Assembly: GCA_022478985.1 (NCBI GenBank)
Contig: JAKSZP010017439.1
Location: forward strand, 28,771 to 92,770
DNA from: Massospora cicadina
Taxonomy: Eukaryota > Entomophthoromycota > Entomophthoromycetes > Entomophthorales > Entomophthoraceae
Length of the DNA stretch: 64,000 nucleotides
Reading direction: 5' to 3'
The number at the start of each line of letters is the position of its first letter. The first letter of the stretch is position 1. The notes under the pieces were generated by a model. The model was not told the origin of the DNA. It made no database searches and saw only the letters and a list, made by a program, of their open reading frames with translations. The position numbers were made by a program, and so were the translations under genes. Shown piece after piece: positions 1 to 11,984 of this stretch.

Positions 1-411
1 TGCAATCGCCATGTGGACTATCCACACAATTGTCTTGGATGCCATCGCAGGCTCCACCCCCACCCTCCCAGAAGCTGTCCACAGATTCCAGTCTCATTTG
101 GTGGACCACTTTCAGGCGTGGATGTTTGGATACCTCCCACCGCGTCACTGACAGCTGGTCTCCTCCTGGTTCCCAGATTGGTTCATCAAATCAGACCCTT
201 TCCTCCACACGTGTTCAATAGTGGCTATGGACCCTTCACACATTCCCTCCCCCTCCCCATAGTGGCGTTCCCGCTGGCAACAAGAGATAGCATCGCTTCT
301 CTGGGGTGCCTTCCCTGTTACTAAGTTTAGTTTCTTTTGGGTCAAATTTGGAAGTGTTCATCCCATGGTCAGCCTTCCTCACAACAAATAAATAAAAATA
401 AATATATAACT
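1..411 (+). pseudogene. 3' end of a family-B LINE (ORF2 C-terminus plus 3' UTR and A-rich tail)
   Basis: Bases 1 to about 388 align base for base with 44605 to about 44990, the 3' end of LINE B, with scattered substitutions. The reading frame encodes the last part of ORF2 (motif AMWTIHTIVLDAI, also present in LINE B) and is broken by a stop near 149. The copy ends in an A-rich tail (aataaataaaaataaa) at 389-411. The 5' part lies outside the window, so it is unknown whether this is a 5'-truncated or full copy. It is non-functional as seen. Confidence 0.85.
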
Positions 412-1389
412 GCTCAGCCATAATATTATACCAATTACCATCAAAAAATATAAGATTTTCACTTGTTACATATAAAACTTTTATTTTACTAAAAATTAAA
501 ATAAATTCTTTCTTATTGCACCTCTATATTTAGTGAATATCTATGTAAAGTTTCATTGTTCTAGGCCTTGTCATTGTTGAGATACATTGATGAGTGAGTG
601 AGTGGGCTATGGCAAATATATTATAGACTAGGTGACTCATGAAAATACTTACATCACTTTTGGTAATATGATCCATTATACAACTATCCTGTGGATAGTA
701 ATTTAATCAATAAAAATAGATTATTGAAAATAATGAATGATGACAAACTGGCAAAAATATAATGAAAATAAAAGCTAATTTTTAATTAATAGACTAATTT
801 TAAAGTTGTAAAAAATTAATAATAAAAAATTAGTAAATATACAAATATTGTGACAAATAATTTGAAATAAAGATTTACTTTTTGTAATTCAAATGCAATA
901 GATATTTTTCACATTAATTGTATATTTACTATTTTTTTATCAAAAATTATGACAACAAACACTTGCTATCTCAATATTATTGAGGTTAGAATAGTGCTCC
1001 AATGCTTTTGCAAATGCTGTATTACATACTTGTTGTAAATTTCGATTGACACATTGTTTATACATTGTTTATACATTTATACGTTGTTTATATGTCATTT
1101 ATACGTTTATTCTATTCTATTCTATTCTAGTCTATTCAGAGACTTCAGCGCCACCATGACACTTTATATATGTTTTTTTTAAATGGAATATTTTAAAATG
1201 TAAGTATTAAAATATATTTCTTAATTAAAACATTAATTTCAAAATATTTACTTACTTTCAATCATTAAAGAAACAAATAATCTTCAAAATGGCATATCAA
1301 ACATTAATTTTGATACAGTATTTAGGGAGATACTTCATACCAACAAAAAAAACCTTTTAGAAATAATATATAGAGTTCCCTTATGCTTA
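412..1389. other. AT-rich stretch without a recognisable gene
   Basis: Strongly AT-rich DNA with stops in all frames. Apart from the simple repeats at 1051-1137 I see no coding or RNA feature. It separates the LINE-B tail from the P0 pol remnant and may contain the degraded 5' half of P0. Confidence 0.5.
1051..1137. repeat. Minisatellite (acattgtttat) followed by (tattc)n microsatellite
   Basis: Variants of an 8-11 base unit (acattgtttat, acatttat, acgttgtttat) repeat from 1051 to about 1110. They pass directly into about five copies of TATTC at 1106-1137, one of them changed to TAGTC. Seen directly in the sequence. Confidence 0.8.
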
Positions 1390-2420
1390 ATGTCAGGTTC
1401 CCATTATTTTTGGCTATGGATCTCACTAGTGGGTACTGGAAAATTGACTTGTCACCTAAAGACTGTGAAATTGTGACTTAATTTCAAGTGAAGGATTATT
1501 TGAGAGACTTGAATGCCGCAGATGTTATGTAATACCCCCGCCACCTTCCAGCAAGCCATGGATGGACCCTTAGGTGATTCAAAACGCTCCTGTGTGCTAG
1601 TTTACCTTGACAATATCACAAAATTTTGAGAACTTTTATCAAACACATGGCTCATCTAAGGAAAGCCTTTCAGTGGTTATGTTGAGCTTTGCTAAAACCA
1701 AAGCCATCAAATTCTCCTTTTTTAAAGTGAAATAGATTTTTTGGGCCATAAGGAAGGTAAAGCAGGATTACTATGATGGATTATAAGGTCATGGTCAATT
1801 ATGAGATGCCCCTAAATCTCTTCATGATGTACAGGTTTTTGAGGGATGGTAGGATATTGTCACCAGTTTATTCCATACTTTGCCAATACATCCAATTCTT
1901 TAGTATATCTATTGAAGAAGGGTATACCCTTCCAATGGAAAGAAGAACAACAGCATGCATTTGACCTATTGTGCATAGCTCTTTCCACTCTTTAATACTT
2001 ATACATCCTAATTTCAATAATCCTTTTTACTTTTTATAAATGCCAGCAATATAGCTATAAGTACTATGTTATCTCAGCACAATAAAACTTAGTGGATCAT
2101 CCCATCGCCTATTATAGCAAAACCCTACCCTAGAGTTGAATGCAACTATAGCATTACTGAATGCAAATTCTTGGCGGTACTAATAGCTATTAAGCATTAT
2201 GCCCCTTATTTGTATGGGAATAATACTGTAATTACCAGACATGCTTCATTGCAGTGGCTGCAACAAATGAAGGATCTTGACAGGAGGCTAGCCTGATGGG
2301 CATCAGAATATAAAACTACAATATTTTCATCATTCATTACCCAGGGCCCATACACCAAAATGCAAATTTCCTATCCAGGCTCCCCATATTAACTTTAGCT
2401 GACCCTAAGGAGGATCCACT
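1390..2420 (+). pseudogene. Gypsy P0 reverse transcriptase and RNase H remnant
   Basis: Broken frames give the RT core MDLTSGYWKIDLSPKDCEI near 1418-1475, the RT-RNase H connection (GMVGYCHQFIPYFAN, FQWKEEQQHAFDLL) at 1840-1970, and RNase H blocks (NYSITECKFLAVLIAIKHY) around 2140-2210. The order is that of Ty3/gypsy pol. At least six stops or frameshifts make it a pseudogene. RT would copy element RNA into DNA and RNase H would remove the RNA strand. The YLDD box cannot be recovered cleanly: the region near 1600 reads YLDN-like and is followed by a stop. No gag or protease is seen upstream. Confidence 0.8.
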
Positions 2421-2559
2421 CTACAATCTCTTAACCAAAACACAATTATGGAAATATGAGCCCCCAACTCTTCAAAAATAAGAAAAAAATTGGAGAATAT
2501 CTAAGTTAGATATGGCAAACTATACAAACTCATATCTTAAAAATGGTTGCCCTACTTAG

Positions 2560-3626
2560 AACTTTGGCTTGTACTGACCTCATATTGGAGGAAAACTTGT
2601 AAGTATGCCACGGAGGAAGTTGGAAAGCTTACCAGTGGCTCAAGACTCAATTCTATTAGATGGAATGCTTATCACAAATCTAGATGTATTAGAGTCCTGT
2701 CTGGTATGTAAAAGTCAAGCCAGACCTAATCCATGACCTCAACATCCAGTGGTTACATCCTGAGAACCCTTCCATACTATTAGTATTGATGTTGTGGGAA
2801 GCCTCCCTCAAACCTTTAATGGTCATTCATTCCTCCCTCTAGACTTTGATCATTTAACTAGTAGATTAAAGCTGTATCACTATCCTCTTCTTTGGAAGAA
2901 AGCAACTGCCACATTCCTATATGATCAGATTTTCACCCAGAATGGGTGCCCTAACATAATTCTCTCCAATAATGGTCAAAAATTCTGATCATCAATAATG
3001 AATGATTTAGCTGAGCTAATGGGATCCACTTAGGTATTTTCCACTCCTTACCATCCTGCAACTAAAGGAAAGAGAGAGCGTGTAAATGGTACTTTACCTC
3101 AACCCTTTGGAATATGGCCACAACTGACCTCTTCATTGGCCACAATAAAAGCCTGGTGCAATTATGACCTATATAATAAGCTATCATTGACATATCAAAA
3201 TGTCTCTCTTCCAAGAGTTGTATGGAAGAAATCCTCAGCTTCCCTAAAAATGCAGGCCATGATAGAACAAGCTTCCCCTCAAAGCCCCCAAAGTTACTAT
3301 GAGAAGTATCACCAATGAGATTATCTAACTTTAGGCCCTGGCTTCAGAGAACTTATCTGCTATCCATTACCAGAGAAACTATTAAGTTTGACGATAAGAT
3401 GAACATCTGCACACCTTACAACTGGGTGATCTAGTAATTTTCTATTATCATTGGCCTGGTGATTGTGAAAACAAATTGGGAACTAACTGGTTGAGGACCT
3501 ACAAAGTTATCTATAACCCAGGTATTGAACACTCGATTTGGGAGTCACTCAGGGAACTGAGATAAATCGCATACACAGCCAATTTCTTCAGCTATTTCCC
3601 CATGTGCTAAGATCTAGAGGTGGAAT
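2560..3626 (+). pseudogene. Gypsy P0 integrase remnant and polypurine tract
   Basis: Fragments match the gypsy integrase in order: CLVCKSQARPNP (last Cys pair of the HHCC finger) at about 2700, ISIDVVGSLP (first catalytic Asp) near 2785, IILSNNGQKF (second Asp changed to Asn) near 2958-2987, and FSTPYHPATKGKRERVNGT with the third acidic residue kept as Glu near 3040-3090. A C-terminal domain follows. The purine-rich stretch tagaggtggaat at 3615-3626 sits just before TGTCAGGAT and fits a polypurine tract. Stops and frameshifts abolish coding. Integrase would join element cDNA to the genome. Confidence 0.8.
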
Positions 3627-3960
3627 TGTCAGGATAATAACCAAATTAATTGAATTTTTTGTGTAGCTGATGAAAAAATTGAACCTGATCCAAAGAGATA
3701 GTCAAAACTATTGTCAGTGAATATCTCTGACTAAATTCAAGGCCTCCTGATATCAGGGTTCAACCCTGACTTGTGCAAATAAATTATACTCAACCAAAAC
3801 CTCTCAATATTGAGGTTCAAACCTGATTCATTCATTGATCAAATTCTGATTGACAGACGTGACCAGAATGCCGCAGAATCCCAGTTTAGTAATAGATACA
3901 GATTTTGGCTCAGAAATGCTTGGAGATTCTTATGAGAAAAACTCCCTGATCTCTCATATA
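3627..3960 (+). repeat. Candidate start of the P0 3' LTR
   Basis: Begins TGTCAGGAT right after the polypurine tract, like the LTR start of P3 (TGTCATGAT). I found no second copy in the window, so the right end is not defined and the end coordinate is approximate. Inference from position only. Confidence 0.4.
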
Positions 3961-4550
3961 ATCATATTTCTAAGTGAATAAAGAGTACTATATTTTTGCT
4001 GTTATTAATTTGGCCTACCTCTATTCATTTAGGGACGAAAATCATATTTTGGATTACCACTCAAGGAAATTTATCCTAAGTGAAGACTTTTTGTTAAAGA
4101 AAAGTAAATTTATAATCCAACACCCAGGAACTTTGGGTTTATTGACCTTTGAAATAAAGGAAGAGCAGTTTAACATCCCTCCATCTCAACAGTTATTTTG
4201 TGTAACTACAAGAAAGAACACTTGAAATGAGACCAAAATATGAACAGGTAAGAGATGTGGCAAGAAACCTTAAGATTAACATTTTATACTCACAAAATAA
4301 AAGGATCACCAAGTGGAGGTGATTAAGAAGTGGATTAAATTCTTAACATGGTAAGGGTGGCCCAACAGTTTAAAGGAAAAACCAGCTCCAGGAAAGGATA
4401 AACATGATAGAAAGAATTCCAAAGCGAGCTTTAGAATTTTGAGCTCAACCTTTCTAAGGCTGACCTTTTAGGGGGCATTGCCCAAACCATTCCCAGGCTC
4501 TTAAGAGCCTAAATAATCGCTCAGGTGAGGCACAGTCAATTTAAAAAGAC
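3961..4550. other. Unassigned DNA between P0 and C1
   Basis: Contains one open stretch at 3974-4225 (83 codons, Leu/Lys/Phe-rich) with no motif I recognise. It may be the rest of the P0 LTR or flank. No other feature seen. Confidence 0.3.
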
Positions 4551-4771
4551 TGGTTCTTTCCAGTAGTGGACAAAGGCGTTGGTTACACCAACCAGGTAAT
4601 AGTCCAAAACCCAGAAAGAACCCCAGATAAGGCTCTGGATGCCCGCATATCACTATTGTGGGATTGAATTAAAACTTGGAGAAGATTTAAGATTATGCTT
4701 AAACCTAACAGCACTCCTTGACCCCAGGAGAGAGCAAAAAGGTTTCATCAAGCGACTAAATTCAGTCTTTT
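4551..4771 (-). repeat. C1 left LTR, first part (split by LINE A)
   Basis: Aligns with 12684 to about 12900, sharing the run TGGTTCTTTCCAGTAGTGG and the segment around ccaaccaggtaatag. The homology stops at the LINE-A duplication (4751-4771) and resumes at 11227. On the minus strand this is the end of the LTR (...GAACCA). Confidence 0.85.
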
Positions 4772-4999
4772 TTTATAGTACTAGATGGTCCCAACCCAAG
4801 GAGGGGATTCATCGATGTTTATTGAATTACGCCTGGGCTCCTAAGAGCCTGAGGCGAGGGAAGGGGAGGGAGGAGGCATCGAGAAAGGGAGGGGGTTTGC
4901 GCGCCAGAGCCGTGCTGCAGTGACAACTGAGCGGGGGAGGGTTGGCGACATAGTGCAGACCTTCAGGGCCATCTCAAAGTGTACCCAAAAGTGGGTGAT

Positions 5000-7900
5000 C
5001 ATGTGTGGAAGGGTCTACACCTGCTGGTCAAAGGCAGCACGAAGGAAGGATTTATGGATGGTCCAGATGGCTGTGGCATAGGCGAGGACACGGAGGGGTC
5101 GGTGACAACCAGGCAATGTCTGCTCAAACATGAGGTCCTGCACAGGGTGTCCAGACCAGGGCTGAGCATGGAGGAGCGCGCAGGCCTTTGGCCAAAATGC
5201 GGCGACACCTGGACAAGTGAAAAAACGATGGAGGTGGGAGTCAATAGGCTCCACACAGCGGGGGGGCAGCTTTGGTGCTGGAAGGTAGGGCCAGTCCGGT
5301 CCCCTGTCCTGTATGAACAGTGGAGCACCCTCCATAAGGTGTTGGACACCTTTGCTGACAGGATGGGGTGATAGACGTCCTTCCACAATTCCTTAAGGTC
5401 AAATCTCACGGAGGGAGGGAGGAGCTCAAGGAGTCTTGGGCGGATGGGAGGATGATCTTGGGGGTTGAGGCGAGTTGTGACAACTTGTCCATTGTGCACA
5501 ATTGCATGGCGACGGGGGCTGAGGCCAGGGCCTTCCCTTCTATATGGGAAGGCATGGTGGATCCGCGCGCCTACTCGTTTCAGGGCAAGGAGAGCCTGGT
5601 TCCAGTAGGGGGATAAAGATGGTTTTAGGCGATGGCCTGGGTGGTTTGTGAGCCACTCCCCTAATGAGGTCAGAGATGCTCTAGGAAGACCCAGAGCTGC
5701 TGACACTGACTGGCGGAGGGTGGGCGCCCATTGGGGCATGGGGGTCGCGTCCCAGCAGACAATTGGCCATAGGAACTTCAGGAAGATTGTGGTGGCGTGG
5801 GATCGCGTGTCCAGAAGCCCTAGGCCCCCTTCATTGCAGGGTCGGGCAATGGTTGAGAGGGCCATTGGTGGATGATTTGAGCCCCAGATCCAACAGCGGA
5901 GGAGTACATTGAGCCGCCTATAAAAGGCATCTGTGAATAGGCAGAGGTGCGCTAGGAACCAGACTTTGGAGAGGAGGAACACATTGGCCATCAGAGCTCG
6001 ACCCTGGGGGGTGATGTGCCACCGGTTCCAGCTGGCAATCCTGGAGTTAACTGCTGCAAGGAGCAAGTCCTCATTGTCTTTTAGCGCAACTCCTTGTTGG
6101 TTGGTGAGAACGCCCAGGTGACGGAAGGTACCGCGCTCAGGTTCAATACCAAATGGTGGGGGAAGGTGGGGGAGCCGACCTGTACAACTGTTGTCTTGGA
6201 GGTGTTGACCATGGCGTTGGACGCCTTGGTGTACCTCTCAATGGTCACAGCAGCGAGGGCAACATCCCCAGGGCAGCCAAATGCAATGGCAGTGTCATCT
6301 GCAAATGCCATGGTGCGTGTGGGGGCTTTACCTGGGACCAGAATCCCTGTTAGCTAGTCCTGTAAGGAGGCCAAGAGGGGGTCAAGGGTGATGTTAAAAA
6401 GGATAGGGCTCAGGGGGTCCCCTTGCCGGAGACCTTGTCCAACTGGTACTGCCACTGTAAAACCCATTGGCGCCAGGACTCTGGTGTGGAGCTGGTCATA
6501 GAGCGCTGATATCCAGCGCCTAGATGCGGGTGGGAGATGGAAGCGGGCCAGGGAAGCATCAATGTGCTTCCAGGCTACCCAATCATATGCTTTCTCCATA
6601 TCCAGGAGAGCCACAAAGCCATTCACCTTACGAGAGTTAGCAGTCAAAGTCACGTGAAGGTCATTATAATTGTCCCATAACGACCTCCCCGGAATAAAAC
6701 CGTGCTGGGATGGGGAGAGGCGAGGTGACACCCATTTAGTGATGCAGTTGGCCAGAAGCTTCGTGAAGAGCTTGTGGTCTGTGTTGATCAACGCTATGGG
6801 CGCCAGTTCGCCAGGTTCTCACAGTCTGACTTCTTGTGAATGAGGGTCGTGATTGAGCCTCTGGAGTCGGGGAGGACCTCGCCATTCACCAAGAGTGCAG
6901 CGAAGAGGTCGCGGAGGGTTCTGGCTATCACTGCAGGTTCCAGAAGGTACACCTCAAAGGGTATTCCGTCTGGGCCTGGGGCTTTAAGCCGTGGGGATTT
7001 CAGAAAGGTTTCCATCACCTCCTGGATGGAAATAGGCGCCAGTAGAGACTCATCAGCCCGTGGGTCAATGGGCGGCTCTGGAGCCCGCCACAGGAAGTCT
7101 TGGATGTCCGATGGGTCCACCTGGGTGGCATGGAAGAGGCTGGAGTAGAAGCGGTGTAGTTCCTGCGTGATTTCCTCCTTATCTGAAGTGGTTGTAAAGC
7201 CAATCTTCAGTGCATTAATATCCTGCGCTGTTGACCGGGTTTTCTGTTTCTGAAAGAAGAAGCGGGTGGGGCTTTCCCATTGAGCATAGTAATGAGATGT
7301 TGTAAAGTTTGCTGCCCGTTCTTCCTGCAGTGTGAGCTCCAAGTTGAGTGCTTCCTGCGCCGCTTCCCAGTCTTCCAACCATCTGGGAGAGGGCGAAGGC
7401 TGGCAGTTTCGCTCTAGATGTCTGATTCTGGCTTCCGCCCTTTTGACTCTGGCGAGAGCTGCAGTCATCTGGGCTTTGGCACAGTTGTAAGCAACGCGGG
7501 TGATGCCCTCCTTGGTCACCGCCCATCTAGCCTTGTGGTCAAGCAGGTGGGGTGGGGGGAGGTGAGAGTCTCCCAGATGATCATAGACAGCTTCTCCTTA
7601 GTGAAGGGGTTGTTGAGAAGAGCTGGGGCAACCCTAGGCCAGAACCTACGCGACGGTCTAAGTGTGGTGGTGAGGACAACGGTGAGTGACCTGTGATCAC
7701 TCAGATGGTTGTCACGAGAGATGGGAGAGGAGACGCGGCCAATTAGCAGGGGGCCAATCAGTGCCATAACTATGCGTGACGCTGACTGGAAAGCTCCTCC
7801 ATCATACTGAATCCTAGTCATGCAACCTAGGCCAGACGCGGAGGGTGGAAGCGCATCTATAAAGCCACTCAGGCGAAGGAAATCCTGGAGGCGACTTGAT

Positions 7901-8371
7901 CCAGGGCGTTCCTTTGCTGCAGGGGGAGTAAGAGTCACGGACGCGACTTATGGTTGTGTTGAAATCTCCTAAGAGGACTGTATTCCGTGGGGAGATTCGT
8001 TGGAGAAGCTCTTCCAAGAGCCGATTTTGCTCCTGACCTGCATTAGGCAGGTAGATGCTTGCAGCGAAGAAGGAGAAGTCAGGAGTGGTGAGTTTGGACA
8101 GTATGAGGCGGCCACCTAGATATTATGAAAAAGAATGGGTTTTAACCCGGGATTCAAAACAATAAGGGCGGCATGGTTTGTCCAGAAGGAGTTGCCTCCA
8201 AACTGTTCATTCCATGCAGATTGTTCTTGGGGGAGGATATGGGGCTCCTGGACAGCAGCGATGTCAATTTGTGCTGACCTGAAGTTTCAGAGGAGGCGGG
8301 CTCTCCGCTTAAAGTCCCGCAACCCATTTGCGTTGATGGATTGCAGGGCCAGGGTGCTGCCATGGGGACTC
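5000..8371 (-). pseudogene. LINE A ORF2: endonuclease/reverse transcriptase polyprotein
   Basis: Minus-strand frames in order: an exonuclease-endonuclease-phosphatase domain (STLALQSINANGL at about 8340, LLGDFN with GDFN at 7958-7969, LSDHRSL near 7710); a linker of charged heptads; the RT (LKAPGPDGIPFEVYL near 6960, FIPGRSLWDN near 6690, DMEKAYDWVAW, GLRQGDPLSPILFN near 6400, and the catalytic FADD at 6294-6305); then an open 355-codon stretch (6066-4999). A Cys/His motif ending SHLHRFFTC lies near 5215, in a frame shifted from the 355-codon one. The catalytic motifs look intact; at least four frameshifts or stops break the ORF. ORF2 would nick target DNA and reverse transcribe the element RNA from the nick. 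The start is chosen at the ATG just upstream of the endonuclease and is uncertain. Confidence 0.9.
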
Positions 8372-11133
8372 ATAGCTGTTCCCCTCCATGTCCTGGGGGG
8401 GTTGCCAGCGCTTAAACCTGCTGCTGTGAGGCGGCTAGTTTTGAGTCCTTTAGCTTGACTATTAGCTGCAATCCGTGAGGAGCGTCGAGGGTTCTGAGGG
8501 GAAGGAGAGGGTGGGGGGGGGGAGGACCCAGTAAGCCAGCCTAGGATGCTGCCCCCACTCCGTTGCAGGGGAAGGACCTGAGGGTGCTCAATGGTGACCT
8601 CCGCGGTGTCCCCATTTGATGAGTCTGAGTCCATATTCACTTCCTCTAACACTGCAAAGGATCCGCGCGAAATGGACTGTGGGGTTGGGGTAGGACTCTT
8701 TGAGGTGGCACTTCTACCGCAGGCCGCAGGTTGCCAGTCCATGCTGGTGGGCATAGCTCCATTGGGAGCTGAGGGTTGATGCGATAAATCGCTGGTGGAG
8801 GTTGGTGGGGGTGCCGCGGAGCCCTGAGTGGGGTGGCTGACGAGGGGCACCCTGTGGGAGATGCCTTGCGCTTGGTGAGAGAGGGAGTTGACTCTGGGAG
8901 ATTAGAGGGGGTGCCCATTGGAAGGGGGGCATGAGCGCGAAGGTATCCCATACCAATAGTGGGGTTAGCTGTTTCAACTGCTAGGCGTAAGGCCTCAGGG
9001 GACAGGTCTTGAACGGGAACCCATTGTGTGGGTTGTAGAATTGCTGCTGCAGCCACGTGGGATCGTTTTTGGCCTGGTTTAGGCCCCTGGGTGGTGGCTA
9101 AGAGGGCTTGTTTTCGAGCTGTGCAGCCACTATATAAGTGTCCAAGGGCGTTACACCATGAACACCGGGGGCGCGCCTGATCAGGGTCGACAAAAAGATC
9201 TCAGGGCATGCCCCAACTACCACCACACGAGGAATAATCTCAATGTATCGGGATACAGTGGGGAGGGGATGAACGACGCCCTAGCAGTGCGAGCTTTTTG
9301 AGTGGGAGCATAGTAAGAGGGGACGCTAAAGTCCACTGAAAGAACAGACCTAAACTCCATTAAACCACGATGGAGTGCCAGTTTAAGAGACTCAGGATCA
9401 ACAGTCGTTGGTAGGTTGGAAAAAGTAACCCATGAAATTTTCTCCAGGTGAGAGCGTGTGTGGGAGATGTGAAGAGATCCGCGTGGAATAATGACCTGGA
9501 GGGTGGCAGCATGGTCAGCAAGGGCAGCTTCAGTGAAGCCCACATCGATGTAGTGGCCCTCCATTGATTCATGGATGGTGGTGTTAATTGGGAATGTCTC
9601 CGCAATCGCTGCAAAGTATGAGAAGTAATCCTCTGTATAGAATTCAACAGGGTTATGCCCATAATAAAGGCAAATTGTGTGGAGAGGGTTGAGTGAGGTA
9701 GAGCTTTTTGCGCTCTAGTTTCGGCCCATTTCTTCTTAACATCAGCAATAAACGCCACTTCACGTGGCTCAGCCTTGATTAGCGTTGGTGCCAGAGGTTT
9801 TTGCCACGCCCCAGTGGCTCCTTTGGTACATTTGTGTTTGCTTTGGGCTGCAGTTGCGGGTTGAGTGTGAGCTGGTGGTTTGGACAAGTTTGCGGAGTTC
9901 CCTTGTTGCTGGAATGTTACAGCAGTTGCTGGCGTCATATTAAATTGAGGGGCAGTTTTTTGGGCCTCGCTAAATTGGGGAGGCCCATCCAGATTGGAAT
10001 TAACTCCAGCCAATTGGGAGGAGGGAGATGTTTCATCACCATCTCAATATATTTGGGTAAATTCAGCCCGAGTATTTGCTGTGATTTCGTGGGCAAAATT
10101 CACTGGCTGATTGGTGAATTGGTCATTTTCAGCATATGGAGATAAAGTGCCGACTTGAGAAGTGCCAATTATGAGGCTTAAATGGGACGGGTGAGATTGG
10201 AACTGGTGTGAAGTCCCAAAATCTGAACCATTTAAATCCCCATTGGGAAGAGTAGATTGTCCCAATTTGGTGCTTAGTGAACCAGAATGTGTGGCTAATC
10301 CAACCTTACATCCGAGGGTTTGGGGGCCAGGTGATTGTTGGGCCTCGCTAAATTGGGGAGTCCCATCTAGATTGGAATTAACTCCAGCCAATTGGGAGGA
10401 GGGCGATGTTTCATCACCATCCCAATCTATTTGGGTAAATTCAGCCTGAGTATTTGCTGTGATTTCATGGGCAAAACTCATTGGCTGATTGGTGAATTGG
10501 TTGTTTTCAGCATATTGAGATAAAGTGCCGACTTGAGAAGTGCCAATTACGGGGTTTAAATGGGATGGGTGAGATTGGAACTGGTGTGAAGTTCCAAAAT
10601 CCAAACCATTTTTATCCTCATTGGGAAGAGTAGATTGTCCCAATTTGGTGCTTAGTGAACCAGAATGTGCAGCAAATCCAACCTTACATCTGAGGATTTG
10701 GGGGCCCGGTAGCTGGGTATCGCCCCTCATGGAGGGAGCCAGAAACACGGCATCAGCAATAATAGATGAGACTGAATTAGCTGACACATTGGGGGAGGTG
10801 AATGCCTGGATGGGCTGAGTTGCATTCAACTGAGCAGACGCCATTAAAACAGTGTGGGTGATGGCCTCCTTGGTTGGAGGGGGCCCAGCGGGTTGGTGGG
10901 AGGCAGCGCACACAGAGCTGTTAGGCGTGCAGGTTTCAGAAATGTGTGATCAGGTGAACTGGCGCTAGTTGGAGTAGCTCCAGGTTGGGGGGTGGTGCCT
11001 GCTTTCATGGCTGCTGCTTGAGAGCGGGTGATTCTGGTTGACCCTGAGGTGGGTAACCAAGGGTTGCTTCGTTAGGGGTGATGCTGGCTCGTTTGGCATA
11101 GCCTGCGGGTTCTTTTGCGGGGTTTCCCGCCAT
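8372..11133 (-). pseudogene. LINE A ORF1: nucleic-acid binding protein with CCHC knuckle
   Basis: Starts at the minus-strand ATG at 11133 (MAGNPAKEP), with a frameshift near 11050. The N-terminal half is low in complexity (Gln, Ser, Thr, Asn) and holds two in-frame copies of a 126-residue unit. A middle domain follows (ISWVTFSNLPTTVDPESLK near 9440), whose pattern resembles an RRM-like fold and matches LINE B. A zinc knuckle CSWCNALGHLYSGC lies at 9123-9164 (C-x2-C-x4-H-x4-C). Downstream is a Pro/Ser-rich tail to about 8372. In LINEs of this type ORF1 coats the element RNA. At least four breaks make it a pseudogene, including a TGA at about 10050 where the sister repeat has TGG. Confidence 0.8.
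9961..10710 (-). repeat. In-frame 378-bp tandem duplication inside LINE A ORF1
   Basis: The segment beginning TGGGCCTCGCTAAATTGG at 9961 recurs at 10339, exactly 378 bases (126 codons) later, and similarity runs to about 10710. The two copies differ by scattered substitutions, including TGG in one copy against TGA in the other (near 10050). The units encode motifs such as GTSHQFQSHPSHL and TSPSSQLAGVNSNLDG. Confidence 0.92.
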
Positions 11134-11226
11134 ATTTGCTAATAGTTTTCGTAAATCTCTTTAGTGGAGCTAAATTTCAGGCTGAATTGATTTTCGAAAA
11201 GTGATGCTTAGCAGAAAGAGATTAAT

Positions 11227-11984
11227 AGCGACTAAGTTCAGTCTTTTCGTTTTAGAGAAAGGGCATTCATAGTAGTGTATCTTGGCAAATAAAATAAGGA
11301 ATTTTGAAGGGTTAAAAGCACTTTAGCTATAAAAATTGAGAAAATACACAGCATTGAATGATAGAATGTACTCAATTAATATTTATAAGAGTCTTGAATA
11401 AAGCTCAAGGCTTGTTAAGTCTTATGAAATTCTTCTAGTTGTAATTGTTGAGCTTAGGTGATTTAAAAATTAGTAATACTTAGTCATTGCACTTAGGCTT
11501 TTAAATTATATAAAGAGTGGTAATCACGCTTAGATTTATAAATTGTAATAATTTGGTTTTTGTGCCATATTTGGAAGGCCTATTTATAGGCCTGATATTC
11601 TGGTTTTATCTGATTTAAATTTTTGACGATGGAAAATGGGCCAATGACAGTTTCTTTAGATACTTGAACTTTCTATGTAATATGGTTAAATTACTCCGTT
11701 TGCTCAGAGATTCTGCCATTTTTGGATTTACTATAAATAGGGTTTACCTTTGATTCCTATCACTGAGGTGATCTGACATTAATGTCAGATTGGTTCCTGA
11801 AAAATGCTTTATTTTTTTTGAAGATCAGAAACCTCAATTTTTTAAAGGCATATAATGTCATTTATTCATTAATTGATTAAGCACCAATTCTATGGGCCCA
11901 CCTAAAATGCAATTACTCTTAATATCTTGTTATTATTTTTTAATTAAAACAATGTGGTGGTCAGGAATATCCTGTACCATCACA
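11227..11984 (-). repeat. C1 left LTR, second part
   Basis: Continuation of the LTR after LINE A; aligns with about 12890-13652. It ends CCATCACA on the plus strand, so the minus-strand LTR begins TGTGATGGTACAGG. The interior side (11985-11999) is taaccccccctttgtg, whose complement is a good polypurine tract, which sets the orientation as minus. Confidence 0.88.

Larger units (their letters stand above)
4772..11226 (-). mobile_element. LINE A, near full-length non-LTR retrotransposon
   Basis: A 6.45 kb element on the minus strand, more GC-rich than its surroundings. It is flanked by a 21-bp direct repeat with one mismatch (4751-4771 and 11227-11247), the signature of target-primed reverse transcription. 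The 3' terminus reads GGGACCATCTAGTACTATA followed by A residues, seen as a T run at 4768-4774. It carries ORF1 (Gln/Ser/Thr-rich, CCHC knuckle) and ORF2 (endonuclease, RT, C-terminal Cys/His motif). Only a few frameshifts and stops interrupt it, so it looks younger than most of the gypsy elements here. It is inserted in the left LTR of C1. Confidence 0.9.

Noticed and set aside
1051..1137. Possible CRISPR-like array
   Set aside because: Units are 5-11 bases, without spacers; this is simple-sequence DNA in a eukaryote.
4979..6357. Plus-strand open stretches of 130, 82, 75 and 87 codons
   Set aside because: They are antisense to LINE A ORF2, whose domains are clear on the minus strand; the GC-rich codons leave the opposite strand open.
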